Shown: positions 27,274-38,394, counted from the first letter of the stretch. The stretch is 64,000 nucleotides of DNA from Vibrio marisflavi CECT 7928 (GCF_921294215.1 NZ_CAKLDM010000002.1:2108001-2172000), one strand, 5' to 3'. The notes: a model not told the origin generated them from the letters alone. Numbers and translations: made by a program.

Positions 27274-30102
27274 TTAAGCGAACTTACGAGCTTCGCCTTC
27301 ACCTTCCACATTAGAAATGCATCGACCACAGATTTTCTCGTGACCAGCAATAGTGCCAACATCAGCAGTATGATGCCAACAGCGGTCACACTTCTCTGCT
27401 TCCGTTGCTTTCACTTCAACAAACAGGCCTTCCAGTTCAGTTTCGTGTGCTGAAGAAGGTTTGTCGTTGATGCCTTTCACCTCTGCTTTTGAAGTCAATA
27501 GCACAAATCGTAGCTCATCTTCTAGCTTGTTAAGTTTCGCTGCAAGTGCATCATCCGCATACAAAGTTACTTCAGCCTGCAGTGAGCCACCGATAACTTT
27601 GTCGCTACGAGCAGACTCAAGAAGTTTGTTTACAGCGCCACGTACAGCTTGAATATCAGACCAGAACTCATCGTTCAGCTCTTCACCTTCCGATAGACCA
27701 AACAGGCCGTCGAACCACTCGCCACAGAATACAAACTTGTCACGCTCGCCTGGCATTTGGTTCCAGATTTCATCTGCTGTGAATGACATAATTGGTGCCA
27801 TCCAACGAACTAATGCCTCAACAATGTAGTAAAGTGCAGTTTGACAGCTACGCTGCGCATGACCACCCAGCTTCGCTGTATATTGACGGTCTTTGATGAC
27901 ATCTAGATAGAACGAACCCATCTCAATGGAGCAGAATTGCATCAAGCGCTGAACAACCCCGTGAGTGTTGTACTCATCGTAGTATTTAATGATGTCTTCT
28001 TGAGCAGCCAATGCACGCCCAACAGCCCAGCGGTCAAGAGCAACCATCTCTTCAACAGGGACGATATCTGTTTCCGGGTTGAAACCACTTAAGTTCGCTA
28101 AGAAGAAGCGAGAGGTATTGCGAATACGACGGTAAGCATCAGCAGAGCGCTTCAAAATCTCATCAGAAACTGCAACCTCACCTGTGTAATCGGTTGATGC
28201 AACCCATAGACGAAGAATGTCCGCACCTAACTTGTTAGTCACGTCTTTTGGAGATACCACGTTACCGATAGACTTAGACATCTTACGGCCTTGGCCATCA
28301 ACAACGAAACCATGTGTTAGAACCTGTTTGTATGGCGCTTCATCTTTCATCGCGATAGATGAGATTAGTGAAGATTGGAACCAACCACGGTGTTGATCAG
28401 AGCCTTCTAAATAAAGGTTAGTCTTGTTGCCGTTATATTCTTCACGGCTATCAACTACTGAGTAGTGAGTAACACCAGAGTCGAACCATACATCTAACGT
28501 ATCGAGCACTTTTTCATAGTTTTCAGCATCAGCGCCTAGCAACTCTTCTGAGTCCACATCCCACCATGCCTGAATACCTTTTTGCTCAACCAACTGAGCA
28601 ACTTTCTCAATCAGTTCAGAAGTTTTTGGGTGTAGCTCTGCTGTTTCTTTATGAACAAACAATGCGATTGGCACGCCCCAAGTACGTTGACGAGAGATAC
28701 ACCATTCAGGGCGACCTTCAATCATTCCTTCAATACGGCTTTCACCCCACTCCGGCATCCACTGAACACCCTTGATTGCTTCTAGTGCTTTAGAACGCAA
28801 GCCGGCTTGATCCATAGATACGAACCACTGTGGTGTTGCACGGAAGATGATTGGTGTTTTATGGCGCCAGCAGTGTGGGTAGCTGTGCTCATAAGCGTGG
28901 TGATGAAGAAGCGCACCTTTCTCTTTCAATACTTCTAGTACTGATTCGTTCGCTTTGAATACGTGCTGACCTGCGAATAGTTCTGTATCAGGAAGATAAA
29001 CACCGTTAGAACCAACAGGGTTGGCAACTTCAAGGTCATACTTTTGTCCAACAACAAAGTCATCTTGACCATGGCCAGGAGCAGTATGAACAACACCTGT
29101 ACCTGATTCAGTCGTAACATGATCACCAAGAACCACTGGTACTGAGAAGTCATAGAACGGGTGTTGGAATTGAGCCAACTCTAGATCGCTACCTTTTGCA
29201 AAACCTAGATTGTGGTAATGCTCGATACCAGCTCGGTCGATAACGTCTTTTTCTAGTTCAGATGCAACAATCAAACGTTGAGGATTATCGCCTTCAACTT
29301 GAATTAGCACGTACTCAAGATCGTCACGAACACAAAGTGCACGGTTAGCAGGAAGCGTCCAAGGAGTTGTGGTCCAGATAACCATGGACACGTCACCTTG
29401 ACCTTCATGACCTTCAGCTAGGTTGAATTTCGAAAGCACAGCGGCTTCATCAACAGCTTTGAAGATAACATCAATTGAAGGAGATACTTTATCTTTGTAT
29501 TCTACTTCTGCTTCAGCCAGTGCTGAACCACAGTCAGTACACCAGTGAACAGGCTTGAAGCCTTTTAGCAAGTGACCGTTATCAGCAATTTTACCAAGTG
29601 CGCGGATAATGTTTGCTTCAGTTGCAAAGTCCATTGTGCGATATGGTTTATCCCACTCACCTAGAATACCTAAACGCTTGAAGCTTTCTTTTTGGCCTTC
29701 AACTTGACCCGCTGCATAGTCGCGGCATTTTTCACGGAACTCTGCAGGCGTGACTTTATGTCCTGGCTTGCCAACCTTTTTTTCCACCATTAATTCGATT
29801 GGTAGCCCGTGGCAATCCCAACCTGGAATGTAAGGTGCATCAAAGCCTGAAAGTGTTTTGGATTTAATAATAATGTCTTTAAGAATCTTGTTTAGTGCGT
29901 GGCCAATATGAATGTCGCCATTCGCGTATGGAGGGCCATCATGTAATATGAAAGATTTTTTGCCTTTTTTGGCTTTACGGATTTCACCGTAAAGATCTTC
30001 TTTATACCAACGCTTAAGCATTTCTGGCTCACGGTTTGCCAGATTGCCACGCATAGGAAACCCTGTTTCAGGTAGGTTCAGGGTATCTTTATACTCACTC
30101 AT
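27274..30102 (-). CDS. ileS: IleS, isoleucyl-tRNA synthetase
   Basis: 942 residues, class I. HIGH motif in GDIHIGHAL (about 64-67), the editing domain in the CP1 insertion ([29 protein letters not shown]), KMSKS motif as [10 protein letters not shown], and a C-terminal zinc finger with CDRCW and CGRC pairs. This is the usual bacterial type that is sensitive to mupirocin rather than the eukaryote-like resistant type. It is in a run murJ, ribF, ileS, lspA, all minus, close to the E. coli order. Confidence 0.98.
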   Translation of the reverse strand: MSEYKDTLNLPETGFPMRGNLANREPEMLKRWYKEDLYGEIRKAKKGKKSFILHDGPPYANGDIHIGHALNKILKDIIIKSKTLSGFDAPYIPGWDCHGLPIELMVEKKVGKPGHKVTPAEFREKCRDYAAGQVEGQKESFKRLGILGEWDKPYRTMDFATEANIIRALGKIADNGHLLKGFKPVHWCTDCGSALAEAEVEYKDKVSPSIDVIFKAVDEAAVLSKFNLAEGHEGQGDVSMVIWTTTPWTLPANRALCVRDDLEYVLIQVEGDNPQRLIVASELEKDVIDRAGIEHYHNLGFAKGSDLELAQFQHPFYDFSVPVVLGDHVTTESGTGVVHTAPGHGQDDFVVGQKYDLEVANPVGSNGVYLPDTELFAGQHVFKANESVLEVLKEKGALLHHHAYEHSYPHCWRHKTPIIFRATPQWFVSMDQAGLRSKALEAIKGVQWMPEWGESRIEGMIEGRPEWCISRQRTWGVPIALFVHKETAELHPKTSELIEKVAQLVEQKGIQAWWDVDSEELLGADAENYEKVLDTLDVWFDSGVTHYSVVDSREEYNGNKTNLYLEGSDQHRGWFQSSLISSIAMKDEAPYKQVLTHGFVVDGQGRKMSKSIGNVVSPKDVTNKLGADILRLWVASTDYTGEVAVSDEILKRSADAYRRIRNTSRFFLANLSGFNPETDIVPVEEMVALDRWAVGRALAAQEDIIKYYDEYNTHGVVQRLMQFCSIEMGSFYLDVIKDRQYTAKLGGHAQRSCQTALYYIVEALVRWMAPIMSFTADEIWNQMPGERDKFVFCGEWFDGLFGLSEGEELNDEFWSDIQAVRGAVNKLLESARSDKVIGGSLQAEVTLYADDALAAKLNKLEDELRFVLLTSKAEVKGINDKPSSAHETELEGLFVEVKATEAEKCDRCWHHTADVGTIAGHEKICGRCISNVEGEGEARKFA

Positions 30103-30165
30103 CGATTCTTAATTCCGTCATATTGGGCGAAGTTAGACATTATGCTGGTCAGTGGAATGACCTGA

Positions 30166-31101
30166 CTAGCTATTAAGCTGAAGCAACCACACCCTCGCTG
30201 CTTCAGCATCCAATTCAATTTGTTTTTTCAAAGCATCGAAAGAATCAAACTTTTTCTCATCTCGAAGCTTATGAAGTAAAAATACTTCTAGTTGTTTGCC
30301 ATACAAGTTGGCATTAAAGTCAAACAGGTGAACTTCCAATTGCTGGCGCTCACCATTTACTGTCGGTCTGCGGCCTATATTGGCAACACCTTGAACAGTT
30401 TGACCATCTTGGCATAACGCTTCCACAACATAGACACCAGAAACTGGTGATACTGTTCTTTTAAGCGGCATATTTGCCGTTGGAAAACCTATGGTTCTCC
30501 CTAGTTTTTGACCGTGGGATACACGGCCACTAATACTGTAACGACGACCCAGCATATCAGCAGCGTCTAACAGCTTATCATTCGCGAGAGCCTCACGAAT
30601 CGCAGTACTGCTGACTCTCTGTTTCTGTAGACAGAAGCTAGCAGTATTCACCACTTCAAAACCGTACTGCTTTCCTGCTTCTTGTAACATGGCGAAGTCG
30701 CCTTTACGGCCTCGACCAAAACAGAAGTCATCCCCCACCACCAGAAACTTAACACCCAATTTCGTCACCAACAAGTCACGAATAAACTCTTCAGCGGTCA
30801 AATCAGCGAAGTTTTGGTTAAAGTGGATACAAAGCAAACGTTCAATATTCAGTTTGTCCAATTGGACGAGCTTATCTCTTAACCTAGTGAGTCGCGCCGG
30901 TGCTTTCGTTTTTGCAAAAAACTCAAGCGGCTGTGGCTCAAAGGTCATCACAACGGATGGTAACTGCAACTGCTTGGACTTACCGACAAGTTGCGTTAAT
31001 ACTTGCTGATGCCCTAAATGCACACCATCAAAGTTTCCAATTGTTAATACACAGCCTTTATGTTTCGGCTTTATATTGTGAATACCGCGGATAAGTTCCA
31101 T
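30166..31101 (-). CDS. ribF: RibF, bifunctional riboflavin kinase / FMN adenylyltransferase
   Basis: 311 residues. It phosphorylates riboflavin to FMN and adenylates FMN to FAD. The N-terminal nucleotidyltransferase half shows TIGNFDGVHLGHQ (about 21-33) and VGDDFCFGRGRKG. The C-terminal kinase half shows GRTIGFPTANMPL and GVANIGRRPTV. It lies between murJ and ileS, as in E. coli. No FMN riboswitch was seen upstream. Confidence 0.97.
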   Translation of the reverse strand: MELIRGIHNIKPKHKGCVLTIGNFDGVHLGHQQVLTQLVGKSKQLQLPSVVMTFEPQPLEFFAKTKAPARLTRLRDKLVQLDKLNIERLLCIHFNQNFADLTAEEFIRDLLVTKLGVKFLVVGDDFCFGRGRKGDFAMLQEAGKQYGFEVVNTASFCLQKQRVSSTAIREALANDKLLDAADMLGRRYSISGRVSHGQKLGRTIGFPTANMPLKRTVSPVSGVYVVEALCQDGQTVQGVANIGRRPTVNGERQQLEVHLFDFNANLYGKQLEVFLLHKLRDEKKFDSFDALKKQIELDAEAARVWLLQLNS

Positions 31102-31170
31102 TGAAATCTACTAATTATTCTTCTATCGATTGCCTTGCCGTCGAATCGACGGATTATATACTAATCAGCG

Positions 31171-32733
31171 TCACTCTGTCGCTGCTTTTAGATCTTTTAA
31201 CCGAACACCCAAAATCAGCAAGCTGACAACATAAACCACGGCACCTAAACCTATCAAACTAGCCAGCACCAATGAACGATGAATACTTGTCCATTGAAGC
31301 CACACTGACATATCATCCAGTTGCCATAATATTGCCGAAACCATCAGCGCACCAGCAATCGCATGTTTGCCTATGATCAATAAAGTTTTTCTAGTTACTT
31401 GGTATACGCCTTTTTTATGCAAACCTCTATATAGCAATGCCATATTGACAAACGCTGATAGAGACGTCGCAATTGCCAGACCAACAAACCCGTAAAACCA
31501 AGCAAATATCGCATTGAAGCCCATATTACTCACCATGGCTATCACACCATATCTTACTGGTGTCTTGGTGTCTTGGCGGGAGTAGTAGCCGGGAGCAAGC
31601 ACTTTAATCATCATGAAGTTGAGAAGTCCACAAGCAAAGGCGATGAGAGACATGGAAGCTTGAGTAACATCGTGAAACGAAAACTCACCGTGCATAAACA
31701 AAACCATCAGCATAGGTTTAGACAACACGACTAAACCTAACATGGCTGGGATACCTAATAGTGTAATCATACGTACGCCCCAGTCCATGGTATGAGCAAA
31801 CGCTTCACCTTTAGCATCAACGTGGTTGCGTGACAGTGCTGGTAAAATGACTGTTCCAATCGCGATGCCAAATAATCCCAGAGGAAATTCTAACAAGCGA
31901 TCAGAATAATAAAGCCAACTCAGCGAGCCTGTAGCCAAGAAACTAGCAATAATTGTATCTAATAGAAGGTTGATCTGGCTAACCGATACACCAAACAGAG
32001 CTGGCAATATCAGTTTTCTAACTCGCGTAACCCCAGGATCATTCCAGCCCCATTGAGGCCTTACAAAAGCTTTCGCTTTAATTAAGAAGGGAATTTGGAA
32101 TAGAAACTGGACCAAACCACCCAAGAATACGCCGATAGCAAGGCCAACTTCTGGCTCTTGTAGGTGAGGTGAAAGATACAGTGCGCAAGCAATCAAGCTT
32201 ATGTTAAGGAAAACAGGGGTAAATGAGGAGACTGCAAATTTCCCCATGGTATTTAATATCGCCCCTGACATGGCAACAAAGGTAATAAACCAGAGGTATG
32301 GGAAAGTAATTTTCAAAAGAAAGCTGGCAAGCTCAAATTTATCTGCTGCAGGGCCACCATGAAGCCAATCCATAAACCAACCGGCTCCGAATATAGCTGT
32401 CACCACTCCTGAACCGATGACACCAACAAAAGTTACTATGGTAACAATAAAGCCAAGAGTTCCCGAAGCGCGCGCGATAAACTCTCGTGTTTTATCCAAA
32501 TCGCCATTTGCGTGATATTCTGTAAAAACAGGTACGAATGCTTGTGAAAAGGCACCTTCAGCAAATAATCGACGCAAGAAATTAGGGATTTTATTTGCAA
32601 AAAAGAATACGTCTGCGCTGGCTCCAGCCCCCATTAAATGGGCAACTACAATATCTCGCACAAGCCCCAACATACGAGAAATAAACGTCATGGCGCTAAC
32701 AATCATGCCTGACTTGAGAAGGCGTTTACTCAC
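31171..32733 (-). CDS. murJ: MurJ (MviN), lipid II flippase
   Basis: 520 residues with 14 predicted membrane segments. A MOP-superfamily transporter that flips undecaprenyl-linked peptidoglycan precursor across the inner membrane. The opening MSKRLLKSGMIVSAMTFISR, then GLVRDIVVAHLMGA and FANKIPNFLRRLFAEGAFSQ AFVPVF, are strongly conserved in MurJ and include the charged residues of the central cavity. It is divergent from rpsT, the same arrangement as in E. coli. Confidence 0.97.
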   Translation of the reverse strand: MSKRLLKSGMIVSAMTFISRMLGLVRDIVVAHLMGAGASADVFFFANKIPNFLRRLFAEGAFSQAFVPVFTEYHANGDLDKTREFIARASGTLGFIVTIVTFVGVIGSGVVTAIFGAGWFMDWLHGGPAADKFELASFLLKITFPYLWFITFVAMSGAILNTMGKFAVSSFTPVFLNISLIACALYLSPHLQEPEVGLAIGVFLGGLVQFLFQIPFLIKAKAFVRPQWGWNDPGVTRVRKLILPALFGVSVSQINLLLDTIIASFLATGSLSWLYYSDRLLEFPLGLFGIAIGTVILPALSRNHVDAKGEAFAHTMDWGVRMITLLGIPAMLGLVVLSKPMLMVLFMHGEFSFHDVTQASMSLIAFACGLLNFMMIKVLAPGYYSRQDTKTPVRYGVIAMVSNMGFNAIFAWFYGFVGLAIATSLSAFVNMALLYRGLHKKGVYQVTRKTLLIIGKHAIAGALMVSAILWQLDDMSVWLQWTSIHRSLVLASLIGLGAVVYVVSLLILGVRLKDLKAATE

Positions 32734-33072
32734 GGTAACCTCAATAAATGATGAAAACGCTGTATTATCAACGTCAATAACTAAAAAACTGTCAAAATAT
32801 CAGCAAGAATCTGGCATAAATAGAATGCATGCTTGATTAGCTAGCAGTAGCATATTAATTCTTCGAAAGTGTTCAGCACGCGAGGATAAATATTAGCATT
32901 GGTATAAAAATACTGTTAGAATCCCCGCCATCTTAACCGCGAATATCCTAACATGCCAAAAATAGTTTGGTTTTGACGGGTTTTTGCACAAATCATTTGA
33001 CATTTAAGCACAAATGAGGGATATTCCTCGCCCTTAAATTGTCACAGAACTAAGTTTTTGGGAGTTAGACCC
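32734..33072. other. Divergent murJ-rpsT intergenic region with candidate rpsT promoters
   Basis: This 339-bp region has no other gene. Two extended -10 elements point toward rpsT in 32900-32925: TGGTATAAA and TGTTAGAAT. E. coli rpsT also has two promoters. The last 110 bp would be the leader through which S20 represses its own synthesis. I see no obvious folded motif by eye. Confidence 0.55.
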
Positions 33073-33333
33073 TTGGCAAACAGTAAATCTGCTAAGAAGC
33101 GTGCGATCCAAGCTGAGAAACGTCGTCAGCACAACGCTAGCCGTCGTTCAATGATGCGCACCTACATGAAAAGAACTATCGCTGCAATCGAAGCTGGCGA
33201 CAAAGAAGCTGCAACTGCTGCATTCGCTGCAGTTACACCACTTATAGACCGCATGGCAACTAAAGGTCTTATTCACAAGAATAAGGCAGCTCGTCATAAG
33301 TCTCGCTACGCTGCTGCAATCAAAGCTCTTTAA
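33073..33333 (+). CDS. rpsT: RpsT, 30S ribosomal protein S20
   Basis: 86 residues from a TTG start at 33073, preceded by GGGAG nine nt upstream. S20 binds 16S rRNA early in 30S assembly. The basic opening [20 protein letters not shown] and the helical remainder are typical. E. coli rpsT also uses the rare UUG start, and that weak start is part of its translational autoregulation. A TTG five codons upstream (33058) is in frame but lacks a ribosome site. A terminator follows at 33354-33381. Confidence 0.97.
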   Translation: MANSKSAKKRAIQAEKRRQHNASRRSMMRTYMKRTIAAIEAGDKEAATAAFAAVTPLIDRMATKGLIHKNKAARHKSRYAAAIKAL

Positions 33334-33353
33334 TAAGCTTTTATGCAACAGAT

Positions 33354-33381
33354 AAAAAAACCGGCTTTTAGCCGGTTTTTT
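33354..33381. terminator. Bidirectional terminator between rpsT and nhaR
   Basis: AAAAAAACCGGC, loop TTTTA, GCCGGTTTTTTA. A tight G+C core with long A and T runs on both sides, between convergent genes. Confidence 0.92.
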
Positions 33382-33404
33382 ATTGCCTGAAATAAATACC
33401 AGTT

Positions 33405-34295
33405 CTATTCAAACAAAGAGCTAAAGTCCGCATCGCAAACTCGCTTTACAGCAGGATGTTGAATCATTCTTTCGGCAAAGATGACGTAATATTCTTCTTT
33501 CATCTCTTTCACTTTCCCAACCTGCATGATGTTCTCATCCTGACCTACTTCATTTAAGTAAGTAGAAGGCGCTAAAAATATCGCGTCACGATGGTAACTG
33601 GCAAATGCCTTCATCAACGCCAAGTCGTCAAACTCACCTAAAATGTTTGGATGGATACCTTGGTGATCAAACCATTGCTGAACTTTTCTTCCCATGGCAG
33701 TTCTACTACCCGGTATTAGTAGTTTGCGAGTTTCTAAATCTGAAGGAAATTTTACTTTATCCGCATCAGCTGAACAGAAAAATGCCATTCCGCTCTCGCC
33801 TAGTTTCTTGCTAAACAATCCAGGGCTTTGGGTTGAGTCCACAGGACAATCCGACAAAATCATATCTAGCTTATGCTGAGATAACTTTTCAAGTAGCATT
33901 TCGTGTGTCGATTCAAAGCAACGCAAATGGATACTATTGTCTGATGGAATCGTCGTTAGAAGAATTTTACTCACCAGCCTTTTTGAAAGAGCATCCGCGA
34001 CACCAACATCAAATAGCAAATTTTCTTTCTGGCTGTAATTGACGATATCGAGCATTTCATAACTCAGACCAAACATTTTGTCGGCATATTGATAAATCAG
34101 CTGGCCAAGTTCTGTTGGTTCAATACTGCGACCATTCCGCTTAGTTAACTTTCCATCTAAACGGGACTCTAAAGCTTTAAGCTGACCTGTCACAGTTTGA
34201 GGCGTAAGGAATAAGGCTTCGGCAGCTTTGGTCACCGAGCCTTTTTTGCAAACCATCCAAAAATAGTACAGGTGGTTGTAATTTAAATGAGACAT
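33405..34295 (-). CDS. nhaR: NhaR, LysR-family regulator of sodium response
   Basis: 296 residues. The winged helix-turn-helix spans about 1-62 ([36 protein letters not shown]), followed by the LysR effector domain. The opening is the pattern of NhaR, which in E. coli activates the Na+/H+ antiporter gene nhaA in response to Na+. nhaA is not in the window. Adjacency to rpsT is conserved with E. coli (nhaR-rpsT) and supports the name. It is divergent from nptA, itself a sodium-coupled transporter, though no regulatory link is shown. Confidence 0.88.
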   Translation of the reverse strand: MSHLNYNHLYYFWMVCKKGSVTKAAEALFLTPQTVTGQLKALESRLDGKLTKRNGRSIEPTELGQLIYQYADKMFGLSYEMLDIVNYSQKENLLFDVGVADALSKRLVSKILLTTIPSDNSIHLRCFESTHEMLLEKLSQHKLDMILSDCPVDSTQSPGLFSKKLGESGMAFFCSADADKVKFPSDLETRKLLIPGSRTAMGRKVQQWFDHQGIHPNILGEFDDLALMKAFASYHRDAIFLAPSTYLNEVGQDENIMQVGKVKEMKEEYYVIFAERMIQHPAVKRVCDADFSSLFE

Positions 34296-34624
34296 ATAAA
34301 CTCTAGAGAAAACTTCTGATTAACAGGCGCAAAGCACCGAGACCAAGATTACAGTAACCATAACACAATACCCTTTTGTTCATAAATTGTTACATTTAAC
34401 CTTCTGTCCACTAAGTATCGAACTCAATATTACGACATGTAAATAATCTTATTTATCAATGAAATAAAACCATAAATTAGAACCACTGTCGATACCCATA
34501 ACCACAGTAATGATTTGAGAGGTTTATACATATTACTGTCATATTACCGTCATATAAGCGAAATAATATCGCCATCGAATTGCAACAACGATTCGACAGT
34601 TCGAATCGCTCAATGGAGATGATC
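34296..34624. other. Divergent nhaR-nptA intergenic region
   Basis: A 329-bp A+T-rich region. The right half holds a Pho box and matching -10 for nptA (34536-34569). The left half should hold the nhaR promoter, which I could not pin down. Confidence 0.7.
34536..34569 (+). promoter_or_regulatory. Pho box and promoter of nptA
   Basis: CTGTCAT (34536-34542), ATTA, CCGTCAT (34547-34553) is a PhoB-binding direct repeat with one mismatch to the consensus CTGTCAT-N4-CTGTCAT. Ten bases later comes TAATAT (34564-34569), a -10. Pho-regulated promoters have the box in place of a -35 at exactly this distance. Phosphate starvation should therefore induce nptA. Confidence 0.82.
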
Positions 34625-35773
34625 ATGCTTAATCCAGCTCGCCCAGCAACGGTATCGACAACGAATACCACTCACTTTTTGCGTTGGGCAAACTTATTTT
34701 TTATGTTGTACCTGTTATTGCTTGCTGTCTCAATGGTCGGCAGTGGTTTCAAGTGGGCAACAGGCGATCAAGCAAAAGTTCTATTTGAGTTCGCGTCACA
34801 TCCTATTGCTGGTCTAATGATCGGTTTAGTCGCGACAAGCCTTATCCAATCTTCCAGCACAGTCACATCGATCATTGTTGGTCTAGTAGCGGGTGGGCTT
34901 CCTGTTCAGGTAGCCATACCTATGATTATGGGTGCGAATATTGGTACAACCATTACTAACACCTTAGTCAGCTTAGGGCACATCCGCAGTAAAGAAGAGT
35001 TTAAACGTGCATTTGCAAGTGCGACTATTCATGATTTCTTTAATGTTCTTGCCGTGTTTATCTTCCTGCCACTAGAAATGATGTTTGGCATACTAGAGAA
35101 AATATCTCACTGGCTTGTATCTCTATTTATGACAACTGGTGATATGAGCATTAAGAGCCTGAATTTCATCAAACCTATTACAAGCCCAGTTGTAAACTCA
35201 ACCAAAGCAACTCTATCGAGCTTAGGAGATACTGCTGGTGGTATTCTTCTTATTGCCTTGGGTATTGCGATTGTATTCATTTCTATTACCGTGATGGGTA
35301 AGCTAATGAAGAGCCTAATGGTTGGCAAAGCAAGAAATATTCTAAAGAGCGCGATTGGTCGTGGGCCAATTCACGGAATTGCTTCTGGCTCTCTAGTAAC
35401 AATCCTGGTTCAGTCGTCATCAACTACAACCAGCTTGATGGTTCCACTCGTAGGATCTGGCGTGTTAAAGGTTAAAGAAATTTACCCATTTACTTTGGGC
35501 GCTAACATCGGCACTTGTATCACCGCACTGCTTGCTGCTACCGCGGTTTCAGGAGAGTTTGCCGTATTTGCACTGCAAGTAGCGCTTGTTCACTTGGCTT
35601 TTAACGTACTTTCGACAATTCTGATTTATGGCGTACCATTCTTGCGAAACCTTCCCCTTAAGGGCGCTGAACTCATGTCCGAGCTGGCGATTCGCAATAA
35701 AGGCTATGTAGCTGCATATTTGATGACACTATTTGTTATTCTTCCTGGTTCAATATTGGCTGTGTCAGCGTAA
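34625..35773 (+). CDS. nptA: NptA, sodium-phosphate cotransporter (SLC34/PNaS family)
   Basis: 382 residues from ATG 34625, six nt after GGAG; earlier in-frame ATGs overlap the ribosome site. This inner-membrane carrier couples Na+ entry to inorganic phosphate uptake, as characterised for V. cholerae NptA, which has the same length. The inverted repeat with the QSSSTVT and QSSSTTT motifs (LIQSSSTVTSIIVGLVAGG and LVQSSSTTTSLMVPLVGSG) is the transport signature, each followed by MGANIGTTITN or LGANIGTCITA. A Pho box drives it. A terminator follows at 35798-35825. Confidence 0.93.
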   Translation: MLNPARPATVSTTNTTHFLRWANLFFMLYLLLLAVSMVGSGFKWATGDQAKVLFEFASHPIAGLMIGLVATSLIQSSSTVTSIIVGLVAGGLPVQVAIPMIMGANIGTTITNTLVSLGHIRSKEEFKRAFASATIHDFFNVLAVFIFLPLEMMFGILEKISHWLVSLFMTTGDMSIKSLNFIKPITSPVVNSTKATLSSLGDTAGGILLIALGIAIVFISITVMGKLMKSLMVGKARNILKSAIGRGPIHGIASGSLVTILVQSSSTTTSLMVPLVGSGVLKVKEIYPFTLGANIGTCITALLAATAVSGEFAVFALQVALVHLAFNVLSTILIYGVPFLRNLPLKGAELMSELAIRNKGYVAAYLMTLFVILPGSILAVSA

Positions 35774-35797
35774 CATTTTCAATAACTTACACGCATT

Positions 35798-35825
35798 AAA
35801 AAGGCAGCCTTGACGCTGCCTTTTT
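35798..35825. terminator. Bidirectional terminator between nptA and thyA
   Basis: AAAAAGGCAGC, 6-nt loop, GCTGCCTTTTT. It lies between convergent stop codons. Confidence 0.9.
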
Positions 35826-35854
35826 GCTATCCAATTGTAGTGCTTCCAATAGCA

Positions 35855-36706
35855 TTAAACTGAAAAAGGATACTGTATTGCTTCGTGACACTCATACCCC
35901 TCAACTGAAAAATCGTCGAGCGTTACCCATGTTTCTAAATCTTCTAATGACTTAATCTCTGGGTTAATCTTGAAGCTTGCTGACGGTAGCGGCTCTCTCT
36001 TCAGCTGAACATCTCTCATAAGTGCTAGTTGGTCTTCATAGATGTGAGCATTCACTATTTTATGATAAGCAACACCGGGTTTATGTCCTGTAATCTGCGC
36101 CATAATAGCTAGAAAAACATAGACTTGAACCATATTAAAGTTCAGCCCAAGAGGAACGTCACAAGAGCGTTGCGTGCTGTTTAAGTACAACGTATCGCCC
36201 AGCAAAGAAAAATGGTGGCTGTACATACATGGACGTAAGCACCCCATATGAAACTCGCCAGGATTGTAGAAATTAAGAATTTCGCCACGATCGTCAACAC
36301 CATTCTTCAAGTCATCAACGATTTTCTTCAGCTGGTCGATATGGCCACCATCTGGCTTAGCCCATGCTCGACCTTGAACACCATAAACTCTACCCATATC
36401 GTCTTCGCCTTTACGATATGAATTGTTCAACCAAGCGTCATTCAAGTTCGCATTGGCATCCCAAGTTTTCGTGCCTAATTTTCTGAAATCAGCGGCGTTG
36501 TCATAGCCGCGAATATAACCCAGCAACTCTGCCACGGCGGCTTTCCAAAAGCTTTTTCTAGTGGTGACAAGTGGAAACTGGCCATTCGCAACATCGTAGG
36601 TGAGATCGGCATTAACCACCGTTAAGCAACGTTTACCCGTACGCTTGTTCTCCACCCACTCACCGTTTTCAACAATACGTTTGCATAAGTCTAAATACTG
36701 ACGCAC
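35855..36706 (-). CDS. thyA: ThyA, thymidylate synthase
   Basis: 283 residues. It methylates dUMP to dTMP with methylene-tetrahydrofolate. The nucleophile is Cys160 in [12 protein letters not shown], followed by the dUMP-binding [15 protein letters not shown] and the C-terminal IQYPFSV. It is about 20 residues longer than the 264-residue E. coli enzyme and differs at the N-terminal substrate loop ([21 protein letters not shown]), so it belongs to a different ThyA subgroup. It is the last gene of the run rppH-ptsP-TSUP-lgt-thyA, 12 nt after lgt. Confidence 0.96.
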   Translation of the reverse strand: MRQYLDLCKRIVENGEWVENKRTGKRCLTVVNADLTYDVANGQFPLVTTRKSFWKAAVAELLGYIRGYDNAADFRKLGTKTWDANANLNDAWLNNSYRKGEDDMGRVYGVQGRAWAKPDGGHIDQLKKIVDDLKNGVDDRGEILNFYNPGEFHMGCLRPCMYSHHFSLLGDTLYLNSTQRSCDVPLGLNFNMVQVYVFLAIMAQITGHKPGVAYHKIVNAHIYEDQLALMRDVQLKREPLPSASFKINPEIKSLEDLETWVTLDDFSVEGYECHEAIQYPFSV

Positions 36707-36718
36707 AGCTTCGTCTCC

Positions 36719-37552
36719 TTACTTTGCAGCCACTTTTTTATTGTCTTTTACTTTATCTTTGTACAAACCTCTCTTGTAAGCCCATACAAACATAATCGCA
36801 CCAACCACAATCATTGGAGCAGATAGAATCTGTCCCATAGTGAAGTAGTGATCGTAAAATCCTAGTTGCGGATCTGGCTGACGGAAAAACTCAACAAAGA
36901 ACCTAAAGCATCCGTAACAGAATAAGAATAGAGCTGAAACCGCACCAATTGGTCTAGGCTTCTTAATAAATACGTTGAGGATAATCAGCAGTAATACACC
37001 TTCAAGTAAGAATTCGTATAGCTGAGAAGGGTGACGAGGCAACGGGCCTGCTTGAGGGAATATCATCGCCCATGGCACATCTGTTACTCTGCCCCAAAGC
37101 TCACCATTAATGAAGTTCCCTAATCTGCCCATGCCTAGACCAAAAGGTACTAGAGGTGCAATGAAGTCTGCGACGCTGAAAAAGCTGCGTCCATTTTTTC
37201 GTCCATACCAAAACATTGCGGTGATCACACCAAGTAATCCGCCATGGAATGACATCCCACCATCCCACACTTTAAATAGATAGAGTGGATTTTGCAGGAA
37301 CAAATCAAAGTTATAAAACAGGACATATCCGATTCGCCCGCCAATCACGACACCAAGAAAACCAGCAAATAGTAGGTCGGATACTTGATCTCTTGTCCAG
37401 CCGCTGCCTGCTTTATCTGCACGCTTATTCGCAAGCCACATTGCAAACGCGAATCCAATTAAGTACATAACGCCGTACCAGCGAATTGAGATAGGCCCAA
37501 GTGAGACTATCACTGGATCAATGTGTGGAAACACCATATATCCGTTAGACAT
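36719..37552 (-). CDS. lgt: Lgt, prolipoprotein diacylglyceryl transferase
   Basis: 277 residues with seven membrane segments. It attaches diacylglycerol from phosphatidylglycerol to the lipobox Cys, the first step of lipoprotein maturation. The Lgt signature [14 protein letters not shown] (around residue 142) and [12 protein letters not shown] are present, as are the conserved HGGLLG (around 104) and the C-terminal [11 protein letters not shown]. lgt-thyA linkage is the same as in E. coli. Confidence 0.97.
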   Translation of the reverse strand: MSNGYMVFPHIDPVIVSLGPISIRWYGVMYLIGFAFAMWLANKRADKAGSGWTRDQVSDLLFAGFLGVVIGGRIGYVLFYNFDLFLQNPLYLFKVWDGGMSFHGGLLGVITAMFWYGRKNGRSFFSVADFIAPLVPFGLGMGRLGNFINGELWGRVTDVPWAMIFPQAGPLPRHPSQLYEFLLEGVLLLIILNVFIKKPRPIGAVSALFLFCYGCFRFFVEFFRQPDPQLGFYDHYFTMGQILSAPMIVVGAIMFVWAYKRGLYKDKVKDNKKVAAK

Positions 37553-37594
37553 AACTTTACTCTTGTTTATTTCGGTAATTATAGTGAGATGAAT

Positions 37595-38386
37595 TTACAG
37601 CAACATAGTTCCTGCCACAATCATCAAAAAGATGGCAAATATTTTTTTTAGAGTTTTCGTAGGTAATCCGACAGCCAGCCGAACACCAATTTTAGTGGTA
37701 AATACAGAAGTAATTGTAATGCTCAGTAGAGCAGGTAAATATACGTAACCAAAACTCCATTTAGGTAAACCCGTTGCATGATAGCCGTGTAAGGTAAAGC
37801 TCAACATACCAGAAACTGCGATGGCAAACGCGCACACAGAAGAAGTACCCACAGCTTTTCTCATCTCGATGCCATGGCGATTTAGAAAAGGGACAGTAAG
37901 AGAACCGCCTCCAACTCCAGCTAAACTTGCAATTGTACCAATGCCAACACCACTAAATGCTGTCTTCAAGGCTGATGGTAATGGTCTCGTTGCTTGGGAG
38001 TTAACCGAACGAAACATCTGAATCGCCATTCCTAGTACGATAATACCAAACACTTTAGGTAGATATTCTGTTGGAATCCAAGTGGCTAATGAGACCCCAA
38101 ATATGCCTCCAACAACCACACCGGGTACCAGTGTTCTAGCTGCATAAAAGTCGATATTTTTTAGACGAAGATTATTAAAAACCGAGGAGCTTGTGGTCAC
38201 TATGATACAAGCCAGAGATGTTGCCAAAGCGATGCGCATACCTACATCAGTCGATACGCCAATATAAGGAAGCAAGAAGTGTAAAGCCGGAACAACTACT
38301 AATCCGCCACCGATGCCGAGTAATCCTGCTAGAACTCCGACAATTAAGCCTAGCATTAGCAGTACTACAATTAACTCACCATTCAA
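37595..38386 (-). CDS. TSUP-family (TauE/SafE, DUF81) membrane permease
   Basis: 263 residues with about eight membrane segments in two homologous halves. Each half begins with a glycine-rich turn, GLLGIGGGLVVVPAL (about 21-35) and SLAGVGGGSLTVPFL (about 154-168), the mark of TSUP carriers. Known members move sulfite, sulfoacetate, taurine or other small anions; the substrate here cannot be told. It begins eight nt after ptsP stops and lies 42 bp before lgt, so it is probably in the ptsP operon, where E. coli has no such gene. Confidence 0.85.
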   Translation of the reverse strand: MNGELIVVLLMLGLIVGVLAGLLGIGGGLVVVPALHFLLPYIGVSTDVGMRIALATSLACIIVTTSSSVFNNLRLKNIDFYAARTLVPGVVVGGIFGVSLATWIPTEYLPKVFGIIVLGMAIQMFRSVNSQATRPLPSALKTAFSGVGIGTIASLAGVGGGSLTVPFLNRHGIEMRKAVGTSSVCAFAIAVSGMLSFTLHGYHATGLPKWSFGYVYLPALLSITITSVFTTKIGVRLAVGLPTKTLKKIFAIFLMIVAGTMLL

Positions 38387-38394
38387 TGTATAAC

